From positions 91,160 through 155,159 of the forward strand of contig CAJUED010000004.1 of the NCBI GenBank assembly GCA_910585075.1: a DNA stretch of 64,000 nt. Direction: 5' to 3'. The translations under genes were made by a program, and so were the position numbers. The notes beneath the pieces are model-generated. The model searched no databases, was not told the origin of the DNA, and saw only the letters and a program-made list of their open reading frames with translations. The stretch's first letter is position 1. Each line of letters opens with the position of its first letter. Source of the stretch: an uncultured Lachnospiraceae bacterium (GTDB lineage: Bacteria > Bacillota > Clostridia > Lachnospirales > Lachnospiraceae). Shown here piece after piece: positions 17,821-26,978 of this stretch.

Positions 17821-18914
17821 AAGTATTACATATACCAACAGGAGGTCTCCTTTTTGACGGAATTTATAGCTGTATTGCCGCATATGTCTCTCATATGGAT
17901 AAAGAGGATATGATAATTGATATATTGGCAACCAATGCTCCTGAATCTGAAATGATAAAAAGGATTGAGAAATTGGGAATGGGGATTCAGACAATACCTT
18001 TCAGGAAGAAAAATCCTGTCAGGTATTTTGGGAAGCTGATATATCTCATAAAAAAGAAAAAATATGATATAGTCCATGTTCATGGAAGCAGTAGTCTTAT
18101 GGTAATAGAACTTCTTGCCGCGAAGCTTGCAGGATGTAAAGTGAGAATTGCGCATAGTCATAATACAAATTGTGAACATACTAAAACAGATAAACTACTG
18201 CGGCCTCTTTTTATGTATTTGTATACGCATGCTTTTGCATGTGGAAAGGATGCAGGATATTGGCTGTTTGGGAAAAAAGATTTTACCATTCTTCCGAATG
18301 GCAGAAATTTAGATTTGTTTGCGTTTTCTGATGATGACAGGAAAAGTGTTCGCCAGGAATGGAATGTGGATGAAGATACTTTGGTCATTGGCCATGTAGG
18401 AAGATTCAGCCGGGAGAAAAATCATCAGTTTTTGCTGGAAATATTTAACGAGATAAAGAAAAAAAAGCCGGATGTTAAATTGGTTTTGGTTGGATCCGGG
18501 GAACTTATGGAAGATATCCGAAAAAAAATGAATCGTTATGGTCTAAGCCATGACATCATTATGACGGGTGTGGTGAATGATGTGCAAAAGCTGCTTTCAG
18601 GAATGGATATCATGATATTGCCAAGTTTGTACGAGGGACTTCCATTGGTAGTTATTGAATGGCAGATGGCGGGACTGCCATGTGTGATTTCCGATAAAGT
18701 AACTGACGAATGTATGATAGAAAATAATGTAATACGGATATCATTATCAGAGCCGCCGGCCGTATGGGCCGAAAAAATATTAAAAATCAGACTGACAGAT
18801 AGAAAACTGAGTAGAGATAAGGTAAAACAGGACATGCGTTTGGCTGGTTACGATATTCGGGAAGGTGCAAAGAAGCTGGAGAAATATTATCTTGGCTTTA
18901 CCAGGGGGAAATAA
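17817..18914 (+). CDS. Glycosyltransferase family 4 (GT-B)
   Basis: A 365-residue GT-B enzyme. The N-terminal acceptor domain contains IVHVHGSSSL and RIAHSHNTN. The C-terminal donor domain contains GHVGRFSREKNHQFLLEIF, LVLVGSGEL, and ILPSLYEGLPLVVIEWQMAGLP, the E-x7-E retaining motif. It adds one sugar to the repeat unit on the cytoplasmic side. The sugar is not predictable. Confidence 0.88.
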   Translation: MKVLHIPTGGLLFDGIYSCIAAYVSHMDKEDMIIDILATNAPESEMIKRIEKLGMGIQTIPFRKKNPVRYFGKLIYLIKKKKYDIVHVHGSSSLMVIELLAAKLAGCKVRIAHSHNTNCEHTKTDKLLRPLFMYLYTHAFACGKDAGYWLFGKKDFTILPNGRNLDLFAFSDDDRKSVRQEWNVDEDTLVIGHVGRFSREKNHQFLLEIFNEIKKKKPDVKLVLVGSGELMEDIRKKMNRYGLSHDIIMTGVVNDVQKLLSGMDIMILPSLYEGLPLVVIEWQMAGLPCVISDKVTDECMIENNVIRISLSEPPAVWAEKILKIRLTDRKLSRDKVKQDMRLAGYDIREGAKKLEKYYLGFTRGK

Positions 18915-18966
18915 TTTAATCGGAGAGCAGTTTGAATGAAAGATATTGAAAGAGGAAGTATTCAAT

Positions 18967-19980
18967 ATGGAATTGGTTTCAATAATCGTACCTGTATATA
19001 ATGTTGAGAAATATCTGGAGGAATGTGTAAATTCACTGCTTCGACAGACATATGAAAATATACAAATCATTTTAATTGATGATGGGTCAAAGGATAGCAG
19101 CGGCAGAAGCTGTGATGTTTATGCACAAAAGGATTCGCGGGTAAAAGTGATCCATAAAGAAAATGCCGGATTAGGGTACGCCAGAAACAGCGGGCTTGAA
19201 GCGGCAAAGGGGAAATATGTTACTTTTATTGACGCTGATGATTTGGCAGAACCAGACCTGGTGGAATTATTGATGAAAGGAATTACCGAGACGGGAGCGG
19301 ATACCTGTATAGGAGGGTTTAAACGCATTACAGAAGATGGTGTGGTTAAGTTTGAAGAAAAATACAGTGAAGGTTATTTTGAAGGAAAAGATGTATATGA
19401 TGTTGTGTTTGCGAGAATGCTTGGAAGCGCGCCGGATATACGTGATGCTATACACATGTCTGTTTGGAACGGTTTGTATTCCATGAATATTATTCATAAG
19501 TATCATATAAATTTTCCATCTGAAAGAGAGTTTATTTCTGAAGATATTATTTGGGCTTCAGATTACTATAGATACGCCAGGCGTGTAAAAGTCATTGATT
19601 CCACAGCATATAATTACCGAATCAGACAGGGATCTCTGACACAAAGGTATAACCCTGACATGCTGGATATGGTTTGTGTTTTATATTGTGAAATGGAAAA
19701 AAGGTTGGAAGGAGACAGCTCAAAAATTTTTCGTCTTCAAAGACAATTTTTCGTTAATCTGAGGGTCTGCATGAAACAAGAGCATAGAAGTATTTCGGGA
19801 AAGAATAAAAAAGAAGTGAAAAAATCCATACAAAAAATTGTTGACAATATAACAGTCAGGAGTGTTTTAAGCATTTATCCAATATCATCCATTCAGTTTG
19901 GACCCAGATGTTTTTTATTGCTCTTAAAATATAAGCTGGTTATGTTTTTACAAGCCTGTCTGGAAATGAATCTTATTTAA
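18967..19980 (+). CDS. Glycosyltransferase family 2
   Basis: A 337-residue GT-A enzyme: VSIIVPVYNVEKYLEECVNSLLRQ, ILIDDGSKDSS, the DXD-type IDADD motif, and a downstream SEDIIWASD acidic motif. The C-terminal part is basic with a hydrophobic end. The ATG at 18967 with an AGAGGA SD is preferred over the in-frame TTG at 18946. It likely adds a sugar to the exopolysaccharide repeat unit. Confidence 0.88.
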   Translation: MELVSIIVPVYNVEKYLEECVNSLLRQTYENIQIILIDDGSKDSSGRSCDVYAQKDSRVKVIHKENAGLGYARNSGLEAAKGKYVTFIDADDLAEPDLVELLMKGITETGADTCIGGFKRITEDGVVKFEEKYSEGYFEGKDVYDVVFARMLGSAPDIRDAIHMSVWNGLYSMNIIHKYHINFPSEREFISEDIIWASDYYRYARRVKVIDSTAYNYRIRQGSLTQRYNPDMLDMVCVLYCEMEKRLEGDSSKIFRLQRQFFVNLRVCMKQEHRSISGKNKKEVKKSIQKIVDNITVRSVLSIYPISSIQFGPRCFLLLLKYKLVMFLQACLEMNLI

Positions 19981-20010
19981 TTATGATAAGAGTGAGGCAG
20001 GGGAAGGGGA

Positions 20011-21009
20011 ATGATGGAACCATTAGTCAGTGTAATAATACCCATCTATAATAAGGAATTATATATATTGCAATGTCTGGAGTCGGTTGAAAAGCAGAAA
20101 TATGGGCATGTTGAAATTATTGTAGTGAATGATGGGTCTACAGACCGCTCGTTAAATATAATTAATAATTTTTCAGCGAATTATAATAATATTATCATAC
20201 TTGATCAGGAAAATCTAAACGCAGCCATGGCGAGAAACAGAGGATTGGAAGTTTGCAATGGTGATTATATCCTGTTTTTGGATTCAGATGATATTTTATA
20301 TGAGAACGCCATTGCCAATATGGTAAAAGCGGCTGTGGATGCAAAGGCTGATTTGGTGATAGGGAATTATAACACTGTCAGCGAAGAAAATGAATTTGTA
20401 AATGAGTGCAATATTATAAAACAGAACAGAAGAAGCTCAGAGCCTATGGAATTTATTGGAATGGTTCCAAATCCTTCGAATAAGCTGTATGCAAGAAAAG
20501 TAATAGATAATAATGGTATTGTCTGGGGCAATGTAAGGATAGGACAAGATTTGAATTTCTTTTTAAAATTTCTGGTTTGCTGTCAGACTGTTGTTGCCAT
20601 TACAGATTGCATATACGGTTGGCGGATTGTTAAGGGAAGTATCAGCAATTCATTTGATTTCAGAATATTTGATATTACAGAGTCATTTAAGGATGTAAAG
20701 AAATTTTACAGGAAAGCCGGGAAAGAAAAAGTTTATGGCAAGTATGTTTCTGTAGTCGAGTACCGGCATTACTATCTTCAGATGGAAAAGCAGAAATATT
20801 TTATAAACCGAAAAACCAGAAGTATCGTAGTAGATTATTTTTCCATTATGATGAGGCAGATTGACTTATCACACTGTAAAATTTCTGACCGGTATAAAAG
20901 TGATTTGAAAAAATGCAGATGTAAAATGGCGTTAAAGCCATTCTATATATCGCATATGTATGCCGTTCTGGATGCAAAATTTGCCAGAAAAAGCAAGGAG
21001 GGAATTTAA
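20011..21009 (+). CDS. Glycosyltransferase family 2
   Basis: A 332-residue GT-A enzyme with VSVIIPIYNKELYILQCLESVEKQ, IVVNDGSTDRSL, and the LDSDD metal-binding motif. The C-terminal half is rich in Lys/Tyr and specific to this protein. Purine-rich SD GGGGAAGGGG precedes the ATG at 20011 (20014 is an alternative). It is the second of two adjacent GT2 genes in the locus. Confidence 0.87.
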   Translation: MMEPLVSVIIPIYNKELYILQCLESVEKQKYGHVEIIVVNDGSTDRSLNIINNFSANYNNIIILDQENLNAAMARNRGLEVCNGDYILFLDSDDILYENAIANMVKAAVDAKADLVIGNYNTVSEENEFVNECNIIKQNRRSSEPMEFIGMVPNPSNKLYARKVIDNNGIVWGNVRIGQDLNFFLKFLVCCQTVVAITDCIYGWRIVKGSISNSFDFRIFDITESFKDVKKFYRKAGKEKVYGKYVSVVEYRHYYLQMEKQKYFINRKTRSIVVDYFSIMMRQIDLSHCKISDRYKSDLKKCRCKMALKPFYISHMYAVLDAKFARKSKEGI

Positions 21010-21021
21010 ACGAAAGAATAT

Positions 21022-22104
21022 ATGGAAAAAGTCAGATTAATTGCCGATATGCATCTACAGCATTTTATGGACATCGGTCATGCGGATGCGGGCAATAACG
21101 GCCCATATGGTGATAATGACACAGCAATGAGAAATACAGCACATTGGTGTTGTATTTATTCTTATCTTTTCAGACGGTATAAAGAGCAAAAATATAAGGA
21201 TATTCTTTGTAGGATGTCAGCTTATTTAATGGAACCCAGGCATTATGGGGTGTCCGGAGCTGCCATATGCCGCAGGGGAAATAACGATGATACGAATGGG
21301 GTGATTGGACAGGCCTGGGTTGTTGAGGGGCTGCTAGCGGGATATCAGGTTTTAGGTCAAAATGAGCTAATGGATAAGGCTGTCAGTATTTTCAATGCGC
21401 AGCAGTTTGATGAAAACGCCGGATTATGGAAAATATGTTGTTCTGATGGAAAAATGGCAGGTTATGATTATGTCTATAATCATAATTTGTGGATGGCAGC
21501 TGCAGGAGCTTTGATCTTGTGCTTTCAGGAAAATTTTGATATTAGAAAAAAAATCATGGTATTTTTGGATAAATCAAAATACACGTGTGGGGTTCAGCCA
21601 AGTGGCTGCTTATTTCATCTGGCTAACATTGATTTTAGTATGGCAGGCAGGCTGAAGTTTGGGGCGAAGATGATTCTTACAGACATGAGGGCAGGTAAAT
21701 ATAAGAATATGAATTACCTTGAGAAGGGATATCAGTTGTTCGATTTGTATGGATTTGCGCTGCTTAAAAATCAGTTTTCAGAACATAATATGTTGAAAAG
21801 TACAAAATTAGTAAAAGCGGTTAAGTTTGGATTAAAACGGTCATCTGTCAATAAACTGGGAACTGATGGAGGAAGTTTTAATAAATATGCGTATCCATAC
21901 AATTCTCCGGCCTTTGAATATTCTTATGTGGCATTAAAGTTGGGAAAAGGATGCGATGAAGTATATGCACAATCACTTCTTAAGATTCAATTCGGGCAGT
22001 TGTATGATGATACTTGCGGAAAATTTTCTTTCCATAATAATGATGCAAATACCTTAACAGCACGGCTGTATGAATTGGTTCGCTATTTCGATGAGAAGGA
22101 GTAG
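21022..22104 (+). CDS. Predicted (alpha/alpha)6-barrel glycosidase- or epimerase-like protein
   Basis: A 360-residue soluble protein with no signal peptide. Repeated amphipathic helices and motifs such as NDTAMRNTAHWCCIYSYLF, VIGQAWVVEGLLAGYQVLG, NHNLWMAAAGALIL and SPAFEYSYVALKL resemble alpha/alpha toroid enzymes: unsaturated glucuronyl hydrolases, cellobiose epimerases or related proteins. I do not recognise a specific family. Being between glycosyltransferases and the polymerase, it probably trims, modifies or proofreads a sugar intermediate in the cytoplasm. Confidence 0.5.
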   Translation: MEKVRLIADMHLQHFMDIGHADAGNNGPYGDNDTAMRNTAHWCCIYSYLFRRYKEQKYKDILCRMSAYLMEPRHYGVSGAAICRRGNNDDTNGVIGQAWVVEGLLAGYQVLGQNELMDKAVSIFNAQQFDENAGLWKICCSDGKMAGYDYVYNHNLWMAAAGALILCFQENFDIRKKIMVFLDKSKYTCGVQPSGCLFHLANIDFSMAGRLKFGAKMILTDMRAGKYKNMNYLEKGYQLFDLYGFALLKNQFSEHNMLKSTKLVKAVKFGLKRSSVNKLGTDGGSFNKYAYPYNSPAFEYSYVALKLGKGCDEVYAQSLLKIQFGQLYDDTCGKFSFHNNDANTLTARLYELVRYFDEKE

Positions 22105-22107
22105 CCC

Positions 22108-23370
22108 ATGGATTTAAATTGGAAAGTCTCTAAAGATTCTGTTTTTCTTTTCCTTTGTTTTTGTATGTGGGTCATTCCAACTTACATATACAATTTTCCG
22201 CTGTTAATTACTTTTTCGAATTTGTTCTGGTATGCCACGATTGGAGTGATTATCCTTGATTATATTAAGTATAAAAGAAAGTGTTCCGTTGTTTTCTGGC
22301 TGATATTTACCGGGATAATCATTCAGGGGGTGGCAACACAAGTATATGATAATGAAATAATAATAGTTGAGGGAATGGTAACTCAGGTATCTAATGATGA
22401 AATGTTGTCAGAGTTTATACGCCGGTATATAAAAGAAATTGCATTTTGCTATATTATTGATCAGTATATGTCGGGGAGAAAAGCAAATCAATTTTTGAAT
22501 GTATTTAGCACATATTTAGGTGTTATGATTTTTATCAATCTGGTAACCATCATATTGTTTCCGAAGGGTATTTATACGGCCGGTTCTTACTCAGAAAATT
22601 ATTGGATGGGTTATGATAATACACATATTCGCTGGCAGCTTCCTGCTATGGGAATGGCGTGTATCAATTCTCTTTGTTTAAGGGGGAAACTGACCAAAAA
22701 AGTATTGTTGATTTACATAATGGTTGTGATTTCCAATCTTTTGGTGTTTTCAGGAACTGCTTTAGTCAGTATAGCAGTTTTGAGCATTGGAATGATATAT
22801 ATTTTAGTATGGGAAAAAAGAGTCGAAGAACAGGGAATCAGGATTTTTTCAGCATTATCGGCGTTAGCAGTTGCGATTATAGGAAGTGTGATAGTGGTTG
22901 GTGCCACTGTCAATTCCCGAAGTTTACAAATCATAGTGAGTATCTCAAACATTCTTGGCAAAGATGTATCTTCTTTAGCCGGGCGCAGTTATATATGGAT
23001 TAATTCCCTGGCGGCCATTCTCAGGAGACCTGTTTGGGGATATGGATATGAGGCGGCTGAGACAACAAGTAAAAGACTGGTGGGCGGGGTTGGATATGGG
23101 TTCTCGCCTCATAATATATGTCTGGAAACATTATATTATGGCGGTATAATGCTTGGAATTGTAACATGTGCCATTTATATTGCAATTTTTATTAGGAATA
23201 GTCGTTATAGGGCTGCTGTAGAATATTCTGTTTGCGGTTTATGGCTGATAACCATTTCCATTATGGGCCTGGTAGAACCGCAGTATGGTACATATATGAG
23301 ATTGGCGTGGCTTGTCTGCTATAATATGCCTTTTTTGTATACAAAGAATGGTATCAAAAAAATGTCTTGA
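22108..23370 (+). CDS. Wzy-like polysaccharide polymerase
   Basis: A 420-residue polytopic membrane protein with about 10-12 hydrophobic segments. A large loop in the C-terminal third carries GRSYIWINSLAAILRRPVWGYGYE and GFSPHNICLETLYYGG, the pattern of O-antigen ligase/polymerase (Wzy/WaaL) proteins. It joins repeat units on the outer face of the membrane. An AAGGAG SD precedes the ATG. The next gene, the flippase, starts 53 bp later. Confidence 0.8.
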   Translation: MDLNWKVSKDSVFLFLCFCMWVIPTYIYNFPLLITFSNLFWYATIGVIILDYIKYKRKCSVVFWLIFTGIIIQGVATQVYDNEIIIVEGMVTQVSNDEMLSEFIRRYIKEIAFCYIIDQYMSGRKANQFLNVFSTYLGVMIFINLVTIILFPKGIYTAGSYSENYWMGYDNTHIRWQLPAMGMACINSLCLRGKLTKKVLLIYIMVVISNLLVFSGTALVSIAVLSIGMIYILVWEKRVEEQGIRIFSALSALAVAIIGSVIVVGATVNSRSLQIIVSISNILGKDVSSLAGRSYIWINSLAAILRRPVWGYGYEAAETTSKRLVGGVGYGFSPHNICLETLYYGGIMLGIVTCAIYIAIFIRNSRYRAAVEYSVCGLWLITISIMGLVEPQYGTYMRLAWLVCYNMPFLYTKNGIKKMS

Positions 23371-23422
23371 AAACAGGCATTTTCTGCACAGTCTTAGCGC
23401 TTTTCAATGGGAGACAGAGCAA

Positions 23423-24820
23423 ATGGAAAAAACAAATCTTGCTAAGAATACAATTTTGCTTTCTATTGGAACGGTAATGACGAAAAGCATCAATTTGTTG
23501 ATGATTCCGCTTTTTAGCGCATGGTTATCGACAGAAGATTATGGCATGTTTGATTTGCTGGTGACATATGTGTCGCTTCTCATTCCGTTTATTACCATGT
23601 CCGGATCGGATGCAATTTTTCGGTTTGCCATTGATAAAGATAAAATTGAAGATAAACAAAAATACATAACGACCGGATTCGGGATTACTTTGATAAACAC
23701 AGCCGCCATTTGCGGTGTAATCCTGATAATACGGTTGGTAACCGGATGGGCATATGCGATCCCATTTATATTACTTCTGATTGCGGAGCTGTTCAATAAT
23801 CATTTACAGGGTGTAATACGGGCAATAAGGCGACTTACAATTTATTCACTTTCAAATATAATATCAACATTAGGAATATCGGTCTGCGTTAGTATTCTTG
23901 TATGGAAATATCAACTGGGTTTAACAGGTATTATCCTTGGCTATGCATGGGGATATTTTCTTGGCGAAATCGTTATGGTGGTTTCTGTCAGGTATTGGAA
24001 ATATTTAAAGCCTGACAGTTTTTCCTTTACAATTGTGAAAGAGATGGTTAAATATTCATTTCCTTTAATTCCCAACAATATTTCCTGGTGGATTATTAAT
24101 GTTTCGGACAGAACGGCTATTCATCTTTTTCTTGGTGCGGCCGCTAATGGCATTTATGCAATTTCATACAAAATTCCGAACTTCTGTGCCTCAATATTTA
24201 ATGTGTTCAGTATTTCTTGGCAGGAAACAGCAATTGATTTAATCGATTCGAAGGAAAGAAATCAATACTATAGCTATGTTTATAATAGCCTGATTTGCAC
24301 GTTGGTTTCATTGTGCGGCGGTTTGCTGAGTTTAAACTATTTCCTTTTTCAATACATTTTTGATATACGATATTATGATGCTAAATATTATAGCCCGATT
24401 TTGATTTCCTCTGTTATTTTTGGATCTATGACTCAGTATTTTGGAGGGATACAGATCAGCCTGAAAAGAACGAAAGAAAACGGGGTGACAACAATGATTG
24501 GGGCAGTGGCCAATGTTGTCATTGATCTGGTACTGATTAAATATATTGGATTATATGCAGCAGCGCTTTCTACAATTACAGCCAATATTATTGTTTGCGT
24601 TCTTCGATATATATGGTTACATGGTGAGAATATTCACTTTAAGCTGGAAAAACGTTCTTTGTTTTTCATAAGTTATTACATTTATTTGTTTGTTATGTGC
24701 TATGCATGCAATTCACTTAAGGTAAGTGTTATTAATCTGATATTTGCATGTATTATGTTTTGCGTTATTAACAAAGATTTCGTTGCAAAATTTTTTTATA
24801 AGGTGAGAGTGATAAAATGA
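23423..24820 (+). CDS. Wzx-like polysaccharide flippase
   Basis: A 465-residue MOP-superfamily transporter with 12-14 hydrophobic helices. The start MEKTNLAKNTILLSIGTVMTK and the segment MVKYSFPLIPNNISWWIIN are typical of Wzx/RfbX proteins. It flips undecaprenyl-linked repeat units to the outside for the polymerase. The ATG at 23423 is favoured; a longer in-frame version from 23312 would overlap the polymerase gene. It overlaps the next gene by 4 nt. Confidence 0.88.
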   Translation: MEKTNLAKNTILLSIGTVMTKSINLLMIPLFSAWLSTEDYGMFDLLVTYVSLLIPFITMSGSDAIFRFAIDKDKIEDKQKYITTGFGITLINTAAICGVILIIRLVTGWAYAIPFILLLIAELFNNHLQGVIRAIRRLTIYSLSNIISTLGISVCVSILVWKYQLGLTGIILGYAWGYFLGEIVMVVSVRYWKYLKPDSFSFTIVKEMVKYSFPLIPNNISWWIINVSDRTAIHLFLGAAANGIYAISYKIPNFCASIFNVFSISWQETAIDLIDSKERNQYYSYVYNSLICTLVSLCGGLLSLNYFLFQYIFDIRYYDAKYYSPILISSVIFGSMTQYFGGIQISLKRTKENGVTTMIGAVANVVIDLVLIKYIGLYAAALSTITANIIVCVLRYIWLHGENIHFKLEKRSLFFISYYIYLFVMCYACNSLKVSVINLIFACIMFCVINKDFVAKFFYKVRVIK

Positions 24821-25695
24821 CTGGAGATAAGCATGCATATCTGGTTATAGCCCATAAGTGTGATGATACATTTCAAACATTACTTTGTATGTTAGATGAT
24901 GTCAGGAATGATATTTTTATACATATGGATGCCAAGAATAAAAATTTCAATGTTAACGATATTCAAAAAGTGAAGTATTCAAGTATATATTTTACAGAAA
25001 GAACGAAAGTGACATGGGGAGGATATAGCCAGATCAACAGTGAACTGTTGTTGTTAAGACTCGCTATAGAGACCGGAAAGTATAGTTATTATCATTTGAT
25101 TTCCGGTGAAGATTTACCGATTAAGTCACAGGATTATATTCATCATTTTTTTGCTTTGTACAGTGGATGTGAGTTCATACGATTTGAAAAATCCAAATTT
25201 GACTATTTTGAGAGAGTGAGATATCGATATTTTTTTCAGGAAAAGATTGGACGTGGCGGTAAAAATATAGTTTGGGGAGCTGTAAACAGGTTTTCCATTT
25301 ATTTCCAGGAGATGCTTCATATCACACGTAATCAAAATATATGTTTCCAGAAAGGAACAAACTGGTTTAGTATTACAGATAACCTGGCGCGATATGTTGT
25401 TAGTAAATCAAAATGGATTGGAAAAACTTTCAAAAAAACCATTTGCTGCGATGAGGTTTTTTTACAAACCATTGTAGAAAACTCAATTTTTAAATATCGT
25501 TTATTTTGGCCGGAATATGATAACAGCCCATATAGTATTATGAGATTGATCGATTGGAAACGCGGAAATCCTTATGTTTTTCGAAAAGAAGATTTTGAAG
25601 ATATAAAAGATTCGGAAATGCTTTGGGCGAGAAAATTCGACTGCCAGGTAGATAAAAAAATTATATCAATGATATATAATGAGATTACGAAATAA
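24817..25695 (+). CDS. Core-2/I-branching-type glycosyltransferase (GT14)
   Basis: A 292-residue enzyme: AYLVIAHKCDDTFQTLLCMLDD, IHMDAKN, VTWGGYSQINSELLLLRLA, HLISGEDLPIKSQ and CCDEVFLQTIVENS follow the order seen in bacterial GT14 proteins. The family transfers GlcNAc, xylose or related sugars. As the last gene of the locus it may add a side branch. It ends convergently with the DUF368 gene. Confidence 0.85.
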   Translation: MTGDKHAYLVIAHKCDDTFQTLLCMLDDVRNDIFIHMDAKNKNFNVNDIQKVKYSSIYFTERTKVTWGGYSQINSELLLLRLAIETGKYSYYHLISGEDLPIKSQDYIHHFFALYSGCEFIRFEKSKFDYFERVRYRYFFQEKIGRGGKNIVWGAVNRFSIYFQEMLHITRNQNICFQKGTNWFSITDNLARYVVSKSKWIGKTFKKTICCDEVFLQTIVENSIFKYRLFWPEYDNSPYSIMRLIDWKRGNPYVFRKEDFEDIKDSEMLWARKFDCQVDKKIISMIYNEITK

Positions 25696-25746
25696 AACAG
25701 TATGCTGCCGGACTCGTGCTATTTTACATGAAAAACATCTAAAGCA

Positions 25747-25774
25747 GGCGGATGCAACTTCTAAGCAATCCGCC
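25747..25774 (-). terminator. Hairpin at the end of the DUF368 gene
   Basis: GGCGGAT (25747-25753) pairs with ATCCGCC (25768-25774). On the minus strand a T-rich stretch follows. The stop codon of the DUF368 gene (25761) is inside the loop. Confidence 0.5.
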
Positions 25775-26594
25775 CGTTCATTTTATCCAGCAAAGAAGCA
25801 GTAAAAACCCCGGCGGCCAGGAAAAATATATTGAGCAGGCAGTCCCTTGTGGACAGTGTAAAGCTGTCAAAAGGAACGATCATAACCGTTGCAGCGATAA
25901 TGATACCCACAATCCCGTGAAAAACAACGGAATAATGGCTGTCGAACAGGGAGTTGACGGCCTTTGAGAGAAACACTATGGTGATAAGGCCGCCGATTCC
26001 TCCGGGAACGAGAACCTCCGGCAAAAGGCGGCCGATTCCTTCCACAAAAGGAGTATAAAGGCCCAGTGGCATCAGCAGGGTGGAAAAGCTCATACCCGGT
26101 GCAATGATGCTGAGGGCAAGGCAGAATCCGCAGAACAGATACCAGATAAATCCGGGAGTGATTTTTATGGAAGCGATATTTAAGCTGATTAAGAGAGCAA
26201 ACACCGCACACATGGATAGAAACATCGAGAGCAAGGAGGACGCCCTTCTGCCCTTCAGTCCCGCTTCCTTCCACAGGGAGGGAAGCATGCCTGCAATCAG
26301 GCCTATGAAAAGGCAGACAGAGTAGGAGGGATACTTTGTGAGAAAATAGGCAAGCAGATTGGCAACCTGCATAAAACCGACGATATAGCCTAAGATATAG
26401 GGCAGGAGCCTGGGGGCGTGGGTTTTAAAATTTTGGGCAGGGTTCGCCAAAAGCTCCATAAGAGGTTTATAGACCCCAAACACAACGCTTAAAACGCCGC
26501 CGCTGATTCCGGGCAGCACGGCGCCAAGGCCAATCAGGGCCCCCTGTAAGAAATGAAAGGGAATACGGAAAACGGAGCGGGTAATATTTTTCAT
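25761..26594 (-). CDS. popT: DUF368 (PopT-type) undecaprenyl-phosphate translocase
   Basis: A 277-residue polytopic membrane protein. FHFLQGALIGLGAVLPGISGGVLSVVFGVY at the N-terminus and CFCLALSIIAPGMSFSTLLMPLGLY in the second half are the duplicated signature of DUF368. DUF368 proteins (PopT) have been reported to return undecaprenyl phosphate to the cytoplasmic face, so one beside an exopolysaccharide locus fits a recycling role. The start at 26594 is set by a GAGGAG SD, which forms the end of the repeated leader element just upstream; the longer frame to 26705 merely reads through that element. Confidence 0.85.
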   Translation of the reverse strand: MKNITRSVFRIPFHFLQGALIGLGAVLPGISGGVLSVVFGVYKPLMELLANPAQNFKTHAPRLLPYILGYIVGFMQVANLLAYFLTKYPSYSVCLFIGLIAGMLPSLWKEAGLKGRRASSLLSMFLSMCAVFALLISLNIASIKITPGFIWYLFCGFCLALSIIAPGMSFSTLLMPLGLYTPFVEGIGRLLPEVLVPGGIGGLITIVFLSKAVNSLFDSHYSVVFHGIVGIIIAATVMIVPFDSFTLSTRDCLLNIFFLAAGVFTASLLDKMNGRIA

Positions 26595-26598
26595 GGGA

Positions 26599-26665
26599 CT
26601 CCTCATTTCTGCGCACATTCTTTGGGTGTAGTGGGTTTGTGTCAGGTGCGCGCAGACACAAATCC
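26599..26665 (-). promoter_or_regulatory. Interleaved inverted-repeat leader element, popT copy
   Basis: Read on the minus strand: arm A GGATTTGTGTC, arm B CTGCGCGCAC, arm A' GACACAAACCC, arm B' GTGCGCAG, then AAATGAGGAG and the start codon. A pairs with A' (one mismatch) and B with B'. Stem B differs from the other copies on both sides, so pairing is kept. Confidence 0.75.
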
Positions 26666-26978
26666 TGTGTGTGAAAATTTGTTTTGAACCGGCGTCCGTA
26701 AACAATGCGGACAGCTGTCAGTTGTTTTAGATTTTATGTCAAAAACGGCTTGTTTCATTACATGTTACCCGGCAAAATTTGGGTGGCGGCTAAATTAATT
26801 TGAGGGCAGGTCGATAAATATAGTGCAGGTATTTATGGCCAGAATACTTGCGGAAATATTGTTTAAGTCACCACGGATGGTATACTTTAGGGAAACGGAC
26901 AGCCCTTTTGTGTATCATTTTGTTTTTTTCGAACATGGAGGTGAGAATAAAAACAAGGGACGGAAAGAAGGAGGAAGT

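Noticed and set aside
26823..26978. N-terminal extension of the EF-hand protein
   Set aside because: No SD at 26823, while 26979 has GGAGG; the extension is not signal-like.
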